64,000 bases of DNA, from contig NZ_LT629732.1 in the NCBI RefSeq assembly GCF_900104745.1, positions 1-64,000 on the forward strand, in the 5' to 3' direction. The position numbers and the translations under genes were made by a program. This DNA is from Actinopolymorpha singaporensis (lineage in GTDB: Bacteria > Actinomycetota > Actinomycetes > Propionibacteriales > Actinopolymorphaceae). The notes under the pieces were generated by a model. The model was not told the origin of the DNA and did not search any database. It saw only the letters and a list, made by a program, of their open reading frames with translations. This document shows, piece after piece, positions 12,098 through 20,300 of the stretch. Position 1 is the stretch's first letter, and every line of letters begins with the position of its first letter.

Positions 12098-12229
12098 GAG
12101 CCACAAGTGCGGTGTGGGCGTCAGGCGAGACGATCCCCTGAGAGCCACAAGTGCGGTGTGGGCGTCAGGCGAGACGATCCCCTGAGAGCCACAGGTGCGG
12201 TGTGGGCGTCAGGCGAGACGATCCCCTGA
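12069..12229. repeat. 44-bp tandem repeat overlapping the response regulator 3' end
   Basis: There are three full units starting at 12069, 12113 and 12157 and a 29-base partial unit at 12201-12229. Copies are identical except for one A-to-G change in the third. The first unit encodes the last residues of the regulator (VWASGETIP, stop 12095-12097), so the coding end was duplicated outward. Each unit contains a short TCAGG...CCTGA inverted repeat, weak as a terminator. The repeat ends seven bases before the stop of the ArsR gene on the other strand. Confidence 0.9.
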
Positions 12230-12235
12230 TTCGCG

Positions 12236-12631
12236 TCAGGAGCGGCGCGGGTGCCGTGGCGTGGGCGGGTCCGGCGCCAGCGAGCCGTCCGGGGCGATGT
12301 GCTCGAAGATCTGGTCGACAAGGGTGAGGACGTGCGGGTCCTCCACGGCGTAGATCTGCCGCCGGCCCTCTCGCCGGGCCGTCACCAGCCCGGCCAGCCG
12401 GAGCTTGGCCAGGTGCTGGCTGACCGCGGCGACGTTGGCGCCGGTGCTCTCCGCGAGCGTGCCCACGTCGTACTCGTGCCGGGCGAGCAGCCACACGAGG
12501 TGCAGCCGGGTGGGCGAGGACAGCAGGTCGAACGTGTCCGCCGCCGCTCGCAGCTGCGGCCCGGACAGCATGGGCTGCCCGATCGGCTCAGGTGACCCGG
12601 TCGGCTGGGGCGGATCGGCTGGATTGACCAT
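12236..12631 (-). CDS. ArsR/SmtB-family transcriptional regulator
   Basis: This is a 131-residue winged-helix repressor. The core reads FDLLSSPTRLHLVWLLARHEYDVGTLAES, then the recognition helix GANVAAVSQHLAKLRLAGLV and the wing TARREGRRQIYAVED. There is no obvious CxC metal site of the ArsR type, but a C-terminal His/Asp region (DPHVLTLVDQIFEHIAPD) could form an alpha5-type metal site as in SmtB/CzrA. It is divergent from a GDT1-type cation transporter with its own riboswitch, so a metal-responsive role is plausible. The palindrome TTGCGCAA at 12707-12714 lies between the two genes and is a candidate operator. Confidence 0.88.
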   Translation of the reverse strand: MVNPADPPQPTGSPEPIGQPMLSGPQLRAAADTFDLLSSPTRLHLVWLLARHEYDVGTLAESTGANVAAVSQHLAKLRLAGLVTARREGRRQIYAVEDPHVLTLVDQIFEHIAPDGSLAPDPPTPRHPRRS

Positions 12632-12718
12632 GACGCCGCCGATTCTTCCGCATGCGCCAGGTGAGCGGAACGGCCGGATGTGAGCTGGCCCACAACAATT
12701 CGTCACTTGCGCAACTGG

Positions 12719-12747
12719 TTGACAATCCTGCCGGTCCGCGCCAGGCT
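12719..12747 (+). promoter_or_regulatory. Candidate promoter for the riboswitch-transporter transcript
   Basis: A perfect TTGACA (12719-12724), a 17-base spacer and CAGGCT (12742-12747) place the transcription start just before the riboswitch at about 12757. The TTGCGCAA palindrome directly upstream could let the divergent ArsR protein act here. Confidence 0.5.
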
Positions 12748-12756
12748 GTACGACGC

Positions 12757-12862
12757 GAAGGGGAGTAGCCCCCAATGCCGCGGTCGACACGCTGGCAGCC
12801 CCTGTGGCGCCCGGCCCGGCAGCCTCCACCAGGCGGGCGAGACCTTCGACCAGGCGGATACG
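12757..12862 (+). ncRNA. yybP-ykoY-type (Mn2+) riboswitch
   Basis: The conserved 5' element AAGGGGAGTAGCCCCC (12758-12773) and the 3' element GGCGAGACCTTCGACC (12836-12851) match the diagnostic strands of the yybP-ykoY family, which binds Mn2+. They are separated by GC-rich hairpins. The transporter start at 12919 is about 60 bases downstream, leaving room for an expression platform. The downstream gene belongs to the UPF0016/GDT1 family, a frequent yybP-ykoY target. No terminator U-tract is seen, so translational control is more likely. Confidence 0.75.
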
Positions 12863-12918
12863 CCCGGGTCGAGAGGTCGCATCCCTCGGTCCGGCCTGAT
12901 CGAGGAGCGACACTTCGC

Positions 12919-13506
12919 ATGGATGCCCTGACGGCCAGCTTCTTCCTCAGCTTCGGCGTCATCTTCGTGGCCGAGCTCGGCGACAAGTCTCAGCTGATGG
13001 CCCTGACCTTCGCCACCCGCTACCGCGCACTCCCCGTGCTCGTAGGGATCACCGTCGCGACGGCCGTGGTGCACGCGGTGTCGGTGGGCGTCGGCTACTT
13101 CCTCGGTGCCAACCTGCCCACCGGTTGGATCTCCCTGGTGGCCGCGCTGGCGTTCTTCGGGTTCGCCGGCTGGACCCTGCGTGGCGACAGCCTCTCCGAG
13201 GACGAGGAACAGAAGGCCCGCCGGGCCAAGCAGTCCGCGATCGTCGCGGTCTCCGTCGCGTTCTTCCTCGCCGAACTCGGCGACAAGACGATGCTGGCCA
13301 CCATCACCCTGGCCACCCAGCACGGCTGGCTGGGCACCTGGCTCGGGTCGACCGTCGGAATGGTGGTCGCGGACGCCATCGCCATCGTGATCGGCCAGCA
13401 GCTCGGCCGCCGGCTGCCCGAGCGTGCGATCAGGTACGGCGCCTCGGCCCTGTTCGCCGTCTTCGGCGTCTGGCTGCTCGTCGAGGCGATCACCCAACTG
13501 CGCTGA
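12919..13506 (+). CDS. GDT1/TMEM165 (UPF0016) family cation transporter
   Basis: This is a 195-residue integral membrane protein with six predicted helices in two homologous halves. Each half carries the family signature: AELGDKSQ (about residues 14-21) and AELGDKTM (about 120-127). Relatives such as MneA of Vibrio and the Synechocystis homologue export or move Mn2+. An upstream Mn2+-type riboswitch supports manganese export. The start was chosen as the ATG opening MDALTASFFLSFG just before the first helix, with a GAGGAGCG ribosome site. A strong hairpin follows the gene. Confidence 0.92.
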   Translation: MDALTASFFLSFGVIFVAELGDKSQLMALTFATRYRALPVLVGITVATAVVHAVSVGVGYFLGANLPTGWISLVAALAFFGFAGWTLRGDSLSEDEEQKARRAKQSAIVAVSVAFFLAELGDKTMLATITLATQHGWLGTWLGSTVGMVVADAIAIVIGQQLGRRLPERAIRYGASALFAVFGVWLLVEAITQLR

Positions 13507-13550
13507 CGCGTACGGCGCGTACGGCACGTACGACCAACACGGCGAACGAA

Positions 13551-13587
13551 AGGCGGCGGCCCGTCCTCACCGGACGGGCCGCCGCCT
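13551..13587. terminator. Bidirectional hairpin terminator
   Basis: There is a perfect 16-bp stem (13551-13566 with 13572-13587) and a five-base loop, followed by GTTTC on the plus strand. It lies between the convergent transporter and aldo/keto reductase genes. Confidence 0.75.
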
Positions 13588-13624
13588 GTTTCACGTCAGA
13601 GCGCCAGCGGGCCACGTCGAAGGG

Positions 13625-14455
13625 TCAGGAGCCCAGCGTGTCGGGGTCGCCGCCGGTCCGCTCGTCTCGGTTCAGGGCGGTGATCGCACCCAGGTCGCCG
13701 GCCGACAGCTCGAAGTCGAACAGGTCGAAGTTCTCCTTGATCCGCGACGGAGTGACCGACTTCGGGATGACCACGTTGCCGAGCTGGATGTGCCACCGCA
13801 GCACGATCTGGGCAGGCGTCTTGCCGTACTTCTCCGCCAGCCTGCCGATCTCGGGGTCCTTCAGCAGCTCGCCGCCCTGGGCCAGCGGGCTCCACGCCTC
13901 GGTGGCGATGTTGTGCTCGCTGTTGAACGCCCGCAGCTTCTCCTGGATGAGGTACGGGTGCAACTCGATCTGGTTGAGGACCGGGACGTCGGTGGCCTCG
14001 TCGAACAGCCGCTGGAGGTGGTGCGGGTTGAAGTTGGAAACGCCGATGGAGCGGACCCGCCCGTCGGCGTACAGCTTCTCGAACGCGCGCCAGGTGTCGA
14101 CGTACTTGTCCTGGCTCGGCACCGGCCAGTGGATGAGGTACAGGTCCACGTAGTCGAGCTTGAGCCTGCGCAGGCTCTCCTCGAACGCCGCGAGCGTGGA
14201 GTCGTAGCCCTGCTCGCCGTTCCACAGCTTGGTGGTGACGAACAGCTCCTCGCGGGGGACGCCGGACTCGGCGATCCCCTTGCCGGTGCCCTCCTCGTTG
14301 CCGTAGATCGCGGCCGTGTCGATGCTGCGGTAACCGACCTCGATCGCGGTGCGCACGGCGGCGGTGGCGTCCTCGTCGGGCACCTGCCAGACGCCGAAGC
14401 CGAGCTGCGGCATCTCCACACCGTTGTTCAGGGTGACGTTGGGTACTGCGGACAT
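13625..14455 (-). CDS. Aldo/keto reductase
   Basis: This is a 276-residue NADPH-dependent (beta/alpha)8-barrel reductase of the AKR5-like group (2,5-diketo-gluconate reductase type by overall appearance). The catalytic tetrad is visible: Asp and Tyr in SIDTAAIYGNE, Lys in VTTKLWN and His in LIHWPVPS. The cofactor region has SIGVSNFNPHHL and VIPKSVTPSRIKENFDLF. The start was chosen as the ATG at 14455 (MSAVPNVTLNNGVEMP), which begins exactly at the family's first beta strand; the open frame extends upstream without similarity. The physiological substrate is unknown. Confidence 0.92.
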   Translation of the reverse strand: MSAVPNVTLNNGVEMPQLGFGVWQVPDEDATAAVRTAIEVGYRSIDTAAIYGNEEGTGKGIAESGVPREELFVTTKLWNGEQGYDSTLAAFEESLRRLKLDYVDLYLIHWPVPSQDKYVDTWRAFEKLYADGRVRSIGVSNFNPHHLQRLFDEATDVPVLNQIELHPYLIQEKLRAFNSEHNIATEAWSPLAQGGELLKDPEIGRLAEKYGKTPAQIVLRWHIQLGNVVIPKSVTPSRIKENFDLFDFELSAGDLGAITALNRDERTGGDPDTLGS

Positions 14456-14574
14456 GCGCGTGAACCTCCATGGGAGTGCACTGGTGTGCCGGTCGTGTCG
14501 GCGACTCGTGAGGTCACGACCGGTCATCCCAAACATCAGACCACAGCGGCGGCCTTGCGGCGAGCGGGGGTCAG

Positions 14575-14630
14575 CGGGCCCGGCGACCCGGCGGTCGGTC
14601 AACGGGCCGGGCGACCCGGCGGTCGGTCAA
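14575..14630. repeat. Two tandem copies of a 28-bp GC-rich unit
   Basis: 14575-14602 and 14603-14630 differ by a single base. The repeat lies in the gap between the divergent aldo/keto reductase and GNAT genes, just upstream of the latter's promoter-like element. No function is evident. Confidence 0.8.
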
Positions 14631-14663
14631 CGGGGCCTCGGCGGCGGGCGTACGGGCGCCGGT

Positions 14664-14669
14664 TAGATT
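14664..14669 (+). promoter_or_regulatory. Candidate -10 element of a leaderless GNAT gene
   Basis: TAGATT ends eight bases before the GTG at 14677, with no ribosome site in between. This fits leaderless initiation. The -35 region lies in the 28-bp repeat. Confidence 0.35.
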
Positions 14670-14676
14670 TGCCCGC

Positions 14677-15189
14677 GTGGAGCTGCGCACGGTCGGCTTC
14701 GACCACCCCGATGCCCAGACGCTGACCGAGCAGGTGCAGCAGGAGTACGTCGTACGCTACGGCGGGATCGACCGCTCACCGATCGACCCGCGCGAGTTCG
14801 ACCCGCCGACAGGACTGTTCCTGGTCGGCTACCTCGACGGCCGGCCGGTCGGCTGCGCGGGCTGGCGTACTCCGCCGTACACCCTGCTGTGGCCCGGTGA
14901 CGCCGAGGTGAAGCGGATGTACGTCGCACCCGAGGCTCGCGGGCGGGGCCTGGCCCGCCGGATGCTCGCCGCCCTGGAACGCGACGCCGCCGCGGCCGGG
15001 AAGACCCGGATGGTTCTGGAGACCGGCCTCGGCCAGCCGGAGGCGATCACGCTCTACCTGTCCGCGGGTTACGCGCCGATCCCGTCGTTCGGCCTGCACC
15101 GCGACTCACCCGGCAACCGGTGCTACGCCAGGTCACTGGCGACCGGGACCGATCCGGCGCCGGAGCAGGTGGGCGGAGCTCAGCGGTAG
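14677..15189 (+). CDS. GNAT-family N-acetyltransferase
   Basis: This is a 170-residue acetyl-CoA-dependent acyltransferase. Motif A is clear: VKRMYVAPEARGRGLARRMLAALE (pyrophosphate-binding RGRGLA at about residues 87-92), followed by motif B-like LETGLGQPEAITLYLSAGY. The N-terminal part contains GLFLVGYLDGRPVGCAGWR. The acceptor substrate is unknown. The start is a GTG with a TAGATT element just upstream. The 3' end overlaps the convergent CAP-domain gene by ten bases. Confidence 0.9.
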   Translation: MELRTVGFDHPDAQTLTEQVQQEYVVRYGGIDRSPIDPREFDPPTGLFLVGYLDGRPVGCAGWRTPPYTLLWPGDAEVKRMYVAPEARGRGLARRMLAALERDAAAAGKTRMVLETGLGQPEAITLYLSAGYAPIPSFGLHRDSPGNRCYARSLATGTDPAPEQVGGAQR

Positions 15190-16142
15190 CCGAAGTCCTG
15201 CGTCCACCACGGTCCACCGGGCCCGATGTGGGCACCGACGCCGATCGCCTTGATCTTGCAGTTCAGCATGTTCTCGCGGTGGCCCCGGCTGTCCAGCCAG
15301 GCCCGGGTGACGTCCTGCGGTGTCTGCTGGCCGCGGGCGATGTTCTCCGCGGCGGGAGCGTCGTAGCCGGCGGCCCGGATGCGGTCCCAGGGAGTCCTGC
15401 CGTCCGGCGTGTTGTGCCCGAAGTAGTCGCGGGCGGCCATGTCGGCGGAGTGCGCGTGCGCGACGGATCGCAGCCGGTCGTCCACCCGCAGCGGTGCGCA
15501 GCCGACGCGCGCACGGGCGGCGTTGGTCAGCAGGACCACCTGGGTCTCGTACAAGGCCTCCTCGCGGGTACTGGTGGTTCCCGAATCGGTCTGCGGCCTG
15601 GCGGTGCGGGCGGGAGGCGCCGGCTCCCGAGTGTGCAGGGACGTACGCCGGGGGGCCGGCGAGTCGACCCTGGCCTTCGGCTGCTCGGCCTTCTCGGCCG
15701 CCTTCGGCTCGGGTGGGTCGGCGGCCTCGCGCTTCTTCGGCGCCGGACCAGCCGGCTTGTCCGCGGGGGCGGTGTTCTTCGGGGTGGCGGCGCGCTCCGG
15801 CGTGGCCGCGGGCGGCGCCGTCACCCTCTTGGCCGGGGTGGGGGCCGGCTTCGCGGCCGGGGCGTCGGCGGCCCGCTCGGGCGTACCGGCGTGAGGCGGA
15901 TCGGCCACCACGCGTTCCTGGCCGGCCCGGGGAGTCTGGTCGGCGGGCTGGAGGTAGCCGCTCAGCGCGAGCGCACCACCGCCGAGCCCGAGAACGCCGG
16001 TAGCCACCAGTGCCGGGACCATCAGGCGGCGCGACAGCGGGCGCCTGCCTCGGTGGCGCGGCCGGTCCGCCTCCTCGTCCCAGTAGCCGCGGTCGTGACG
16101 ACCGTCGTCGTGGTGGAGTACGTCTCGGTCCTCGCGCGCCAC
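15180..16142 (-). CDS. CAP-domain (SCP/PR-1-like) membrane-anchored protein
   Basis: This is a 320-residue protein with a charged cytoplasmic N-terminus, one transmembrane helix (about 40-62: LMVPALVATGVLGLGGGALAL), a long Ala/Pro/Lys-rich linker and a C-terminal extracellular CAP domain from about residue 200. CAP features include VVLLTNAARARVGC, HAHSADMAARDYFGHNTPDG, RIRAAGY, AENIARG and SRGHRENMLNCKIKAIGVG. The two conserved His residues and Glu of the CAP cavity are present. The function is unknown; bacterial CAP proteins are linked to the cell surface. The start is taken as GTG 16142. It is convergent with the GNAT gene. Confidence 0.88.
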   Translation of the reverse strand: MAREDRDVLHHDDGRHDRGYWDEEADRPRHRGRRPLSRRLMVPALVATGVLGLGGGALALSGYLQPADQTPRAGQERVVADPPHAGTPERAADAPAAKPAPTPAKRVTAPPAATPERAATPKNTAPADKPAGPAPKKREAADPPEPKAAEKAEQPKARVDSPAPRRTSLHTREPAPPARTARPQTDSGTTSTREEALYETQVVLLTNAARARVGCAPLRVDDRLRSVAHAHSADMAARDYFGHNTPDGRTPWDRIRAAGYDAPAAENIARGQQTPQDVTRAWLDSRGHRENMLNCKIKAIGVGAHIGPGGPWWTQDFGYR

Positions 16143-16226
16143 GGCTTCTCCCAGGTCTCGAGTGCTGGCGGTCGATGGTCGTTCGGTCTGTTTCGCCCCA
16201 TCGGCGGCACCTGTCGCGGATGTCGG

Positions 16227-17207
16227 TTACGGAAGATCCGGCACCGGAATATTAGGCGATGCCGGGAGCGGCAGCGGCAGCTTGGGCGACGGTTTCCGGG
16301 TGGGCGTCGGGTCGCTGGTCGGCGACCGCCTCGGCGAGGGATCCTTCGTCGGGGACTGCGTGGGTTTCGGCATCGCGGTGGGTTTCGGCGTCGCGGTGGG
16401 CGAGGGATCCTTCGTCGGCGACTGCGTGGGCTTCGGTGTGTCCGTCGGCGTCGGGCTGCTCGTGGGCGTCGGGTCCTTCGTCGGAGTCGCCGTCGGCTTC
16501 GGCGTGGCTGTGGGTGTCGGCTCGCCGGTCGGGGTGGGCGTACCCGTCGCCGTCGGGTCGCCGGTGGGCTCGCCGGGCTGTTCGGGTGTGCTCGTCCGGC
16601 CCGGCGTCGCGGTCTGGGGTGCGACGGCGCCGGGCCTGGCCACGCCCGCGGCCACCGGCGGGCCGGCGGCGAGCACGAACGGCGACTTCGCCGGCAGCAC
16701 CTCCTGGGGAGCCGGCGCGCCGGGAACCGCGTTCGGCTGCGCGCCCGGCTGGGCGTTCGGCAGGGCGTTCGTGAGCGTGGACGGCAGCCCCAGCAGCGCC
16801 AGGCTCACGGCGGCCGCACCGGGACGCTGGGTCATCGCCGGGAGGTACGGAGCCGGCAGCGACTGGGCGGATCCCGACCCCGCCGCGTGGGCGGTGGACC
16901 CGAGGGGGCCGCGCACCGCGCCCGCGGGCACCGGAGTCTCCGTCGCCCCGTCGGGGCGGAGAGTCGACGCGGCCAGCGTGCCCGGCTCGTCGTGTCCCCC
17001 GCCGAGGAGGTACCACCCCACGCCGGTCGCGGCGGCACCCGCGGCGACGACGCTGGACAGCACCGCGGCGACCACCAGGGTCGGTCGGGGCCGGCGGTGC
17101 CGGCCCGGGCGCCACCGGTCGGAGCCCTCCACCGCGGCGAGCTCACCCGCGCCGGACACCGGGTGGTCGTCGTGTGCCCGCGAGGCGGACGGAAGGTCGT
17201 CGGGCAT
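16227..17207 (-). CDS. Pro/Thr-rich membrane-anchored protein with degenerate repeats
   Basis: This is a 326-residue protein of unknown function. A 45-residue cytoplasmic segment precedes one transmembrane helix (TLVVAAVLSSVVAAGAAATGVGWYL, split by small residues). The extracellular part begins with a unique region, then from about residue 225 is almost only Pro, Thr, Lys, Ser and Asp in repeats such as PTQSPTKDPSP and PTATPKPTA. These are encoded by a tandemly repetitive stretch around 16320-16560. The tail looks like a cell-wall-spanning or O-mannosylated stalk. The start was chosen as ATG 17207, which has AGGAG eight bases upstream. It lies between the CAP gene and mfd in the same orientation. 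Confidence 0.75.
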   Translation of the reverse strand: MPDDLPSASRAHDDHPVSGAGELAAVEGSDRWRPGRHRRPRPTLVVAAVLSSVVAAGAAATGVGWYLLGGGHDEPGTLAASTLRPDGATETPVPAGAVRGPLGSTAHAAGSGSAQSLPAPYLPAMTQRPGAAAVSLALLGLPSTLTNALPNAQPGAQPNAVPGAPAPQEVLPAKSPFVLAAGPPVAAGVARPGAVAPQTATPGRTSTPEQPGEPTGDPTATGTPTPTGEPTPTATPKPTATPTKDPTPTSSPTPTDTPKPTQSPTKDPSPTATPKPTAMPKPTQSPTKDPSPRRSPTSDPTPTRKPSPKLPLPLPASPNIPVPDLP

Positions 17208-17347
17208 CGGCGCTACTCCTGGAAGGTATGGACACCCCGCGCCGTCCTCCCCACGGCCACGGGTCCAAAGCAGTCGCAACCATAACCGATTTCCGCAATG
17301 CCGCCTTTCGGGCACAGTGCGTCATACCCGCGGCAACTGGTCCGCCG

Positions 17348-20300
17348 TCAGCCGGACGACGCGCCCACGGGGGCGTCCAGCAGGACCGCGTCCACCAGGT
17401 CGTGCGCCCACTTCAGGAGCTCGACGTCCCGCAGCGGCTGCCCGCCGATCGGGGCGGTGGCCGGGCGGGGAACCAGGATGGTGTGCGCCGGCCGCTTCAC
17501 GATCGTGCGCGGGTAGAGCCGCATCAGCCGCAGTTCCTGGCTCTCCCGCAGGTCGACCGGCGCGAACCGTACCTGGCTTCCCTGCAGGGTCACGTCGGTC
17601 AGCCCGGCCCGTTTGGCGTGCAGCCGGAACCGCGCCACCTCCAGGAGGTTGACCACCGGCTCGGGCAGGGTGCCGTACCGGTCGGCGAGCTCCTCCCCCA
17701 CCTGGTCGACCTCGGCCTCGTCGCGGACGGCGGCCAGGCGTTGGTACATCTCCAGCCGCAGCCGCTGGCTGTCTACGTAGTCGTGCGGGAGGTGCGCGTC
17801 GATCGGCAACTCGACCTTGACGTCGTTCTCCTCCTCGGGGCTGTCGCCGCGGTACTCCGCGACCGCCTCGCCCACCAGCCGGACGTACAGGTCGAACCCG
17901 ACGTCGGCGATGTGCCCGGACTGCTCGCCGCCCAGCATGTTGCCCGCGCCCCGGATCTCCAGGTCCTTCATGGCCACCGCCATTCCGGCGCCGAGCTCGG
18001 TGTTCTGGGCGAGCGTGGCCAGCCGGTCGTGTGCGGTCTCGGTGAGCGGGCGCTCGGGCGGGTAGAGGAAGTAGGCGTACGCCCGCTCCCGGCCGCGGCC
18101 GACCCGCCCCCGCAGCTGGTGCAGCTGGGACAGCCCGAACAGGTCGGCGCGCTCGACGATCAGTGTGTTGGCGTTGGAGATGTCCAGGCCCGCCTCGACG
18201 ATCGTGGTGCACACCAGCACGTCGGCGCGCTTCTCCCAGAAGTCGGAGATGACCTCCTCGAGCTGGTGCTCGCCCATCTGGCCGTGCCCGACGCTGACCC
18301 GCGCCTCGGGCACCAGCTGCCGGATCCGGGCCGCCGCCTTCTCGATCGTGTTGACCCGGTTGTGCACGAAGAAGACCTGGCCCTCGCGCAGCAGCTCGCG
18401 GCGGATGGCGGCCACCACCTGGCGTTCGTCGTACGCCCCGACGAACGTCAGCACCGGGTGCCGCTCCTCCGGCGGCGTCATGATCGTGGACATCTCCCGG
18501 ATGCCGGTGATCGCCATCTCCAACGTGCGCGGGATCGGCGTCGCCGACATGGTGAGCACGTCGACGCTGGCCCTCAGCGCCTTTAGCTTCTCCTTGTGCT
18601 CGACGCCGAAGCGCTGCTCCTCGTCGACCACGATCAGCCCGACGTCCCTGAACGACACGTCCTGGCCGAGCAGCCGGTGGGTGCCGATGACCACGTCGAT
18701 CTCGCCGGTCGTCAGGCCGCGCAGCACCTCCTCGGCCTCCTTGTCGGTCTGGAAGCGCGACAGTGCCCGCACCGTCACCGGGAACGGCGCGAACCGCTCG
18801 GCGAAGGTGGAGTAGTGCTGCTGGACGAGCAGGGTGGTGGGGACGAGGACGCCGACCTGCTTACCGTCCTGCACCGCCTTGAACGCCGCCCGCACCGCGA
18901 TCTCGGTCTTGCCGTAGCCGACGTCGCCACAGATCAGCCGGTCCATCGGGACGGTCTTCTCCATGTCGAGCTTGACGTCCTCGATGGTGGCCAGCTGGTC
19001 CGGCGTCTCGACGTAGGGGAAGGCGTCCTCGAGCTCGCGCTGCCACGGGGTGTCGGGACCGAAGGCGTGCCCCTGAGTGGCCTGGCGCGCGGCGTACAGC
19101 TTGATGAGCTCGCCGGCGATCTGCTTCACGGCCTTGCGCGCCCGGCCCTTGCGCTTGGCCCAGTCCGAACCGCCCATCCGGTCCAGGCTCGGCTGCTCGC
19201 CGCCGACGTAACGGGTCACCTGGTCGAGCTGGTCGGTGGGCACGAACAGCCGGTCGCCGGGCTGGCCCCGCTTGGAGGGGGCGTACTCGACGACGAGGTA
19301 CTCCCGGGTGGTGCGGTGCTGGCCGGTGCCGACCGTGCGCTGCGCCATCTCGACGTAGCGGCCCACGCCGTGCTGCTCGTGCACGACGTAGTCGCCCGGG
19401 GTGAGCTCCAGGGGGTCGATGGTGCGCCGGCGCCTGGCGGGCATCCGCCGCATGTCCTTGGTGGACGCACCGGACCGGCCCGCCAGGTCGGCCTCGGTGA
19501 GCACGACGGCCTGCGCCGTGGACGCCACGAACCCGTGGTCGATCCGACCGCAGGTGACGTGGACGACCGACGGCTCGGGCGCGTGGTCGAGGTGCTCGTC
19601 CAGGCGGGCGGGCAGGTCGTTGCCGCGCAGCACCTCCACCATCCGGTTGGCCGGGCCGTGGCCCTCGGTGACGAACGCGATCCGCCAGCCGCGCGCGATC
19701 CAGTCGCGTACGTCGGCCAGCGCGCGTTCGGTGTCGCCCTGGTAGGTGTCGACCGCCCGTGCGGCGATCGCGTGCGACTCCACCGCGCCGGTGTCGACGT
19801 CGACGTCGAGCGCGACGATCTCGCCGGTCTCGGTGCGCAGCGGCGCCGTGGGCGGGGCGTCGTCGGGCTCCAGGGCGAACGGCGAGACGCTCCACCAGGC
19901 CAGGCCGGTGGCCAGGGAGTGCCGGCGTACGTCGGCCAGGGTGCGGTAGGCCGCCGGGCCGAGGTCGATCGGCGCCTCGCCGCCACCGGCGGCGGCCGCC
20001 CAGCTGGCCTCCAGGAACTCCTGGCTGGTCGCCACCAGATCGTGTGCCCGGCTGCGGACCCGCTCGGGCTCGGCCACCACGACGTGGGTGTGCTCGGGCA
20101 TCAGGTCGACCAGCAGCTCCATGTCGTCGACCAGGACCGGGGCCAGCGACTCCATCCCCTCCACCGCGTGGCCGTTCGCGAGCTTCTCGAACAGCTCGGC
20201 CAGCTCCGGGTGCGCCGCGGCGAGCTTGGCCGCCCGCTCGCGTACCTGGTCGGTGAGGAGCAGCTCGCGGCACGGCGGTGCGTACAGACGCTGCTGCTCG

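Noticed and set aside
15120-17285. 721-residue plus-strand reading frame
   Set aside because: It is the antisense of the CAP and Pro/Thr-rich genes; the composition is Arg/Gly-rich shadow sequence with no start signal.
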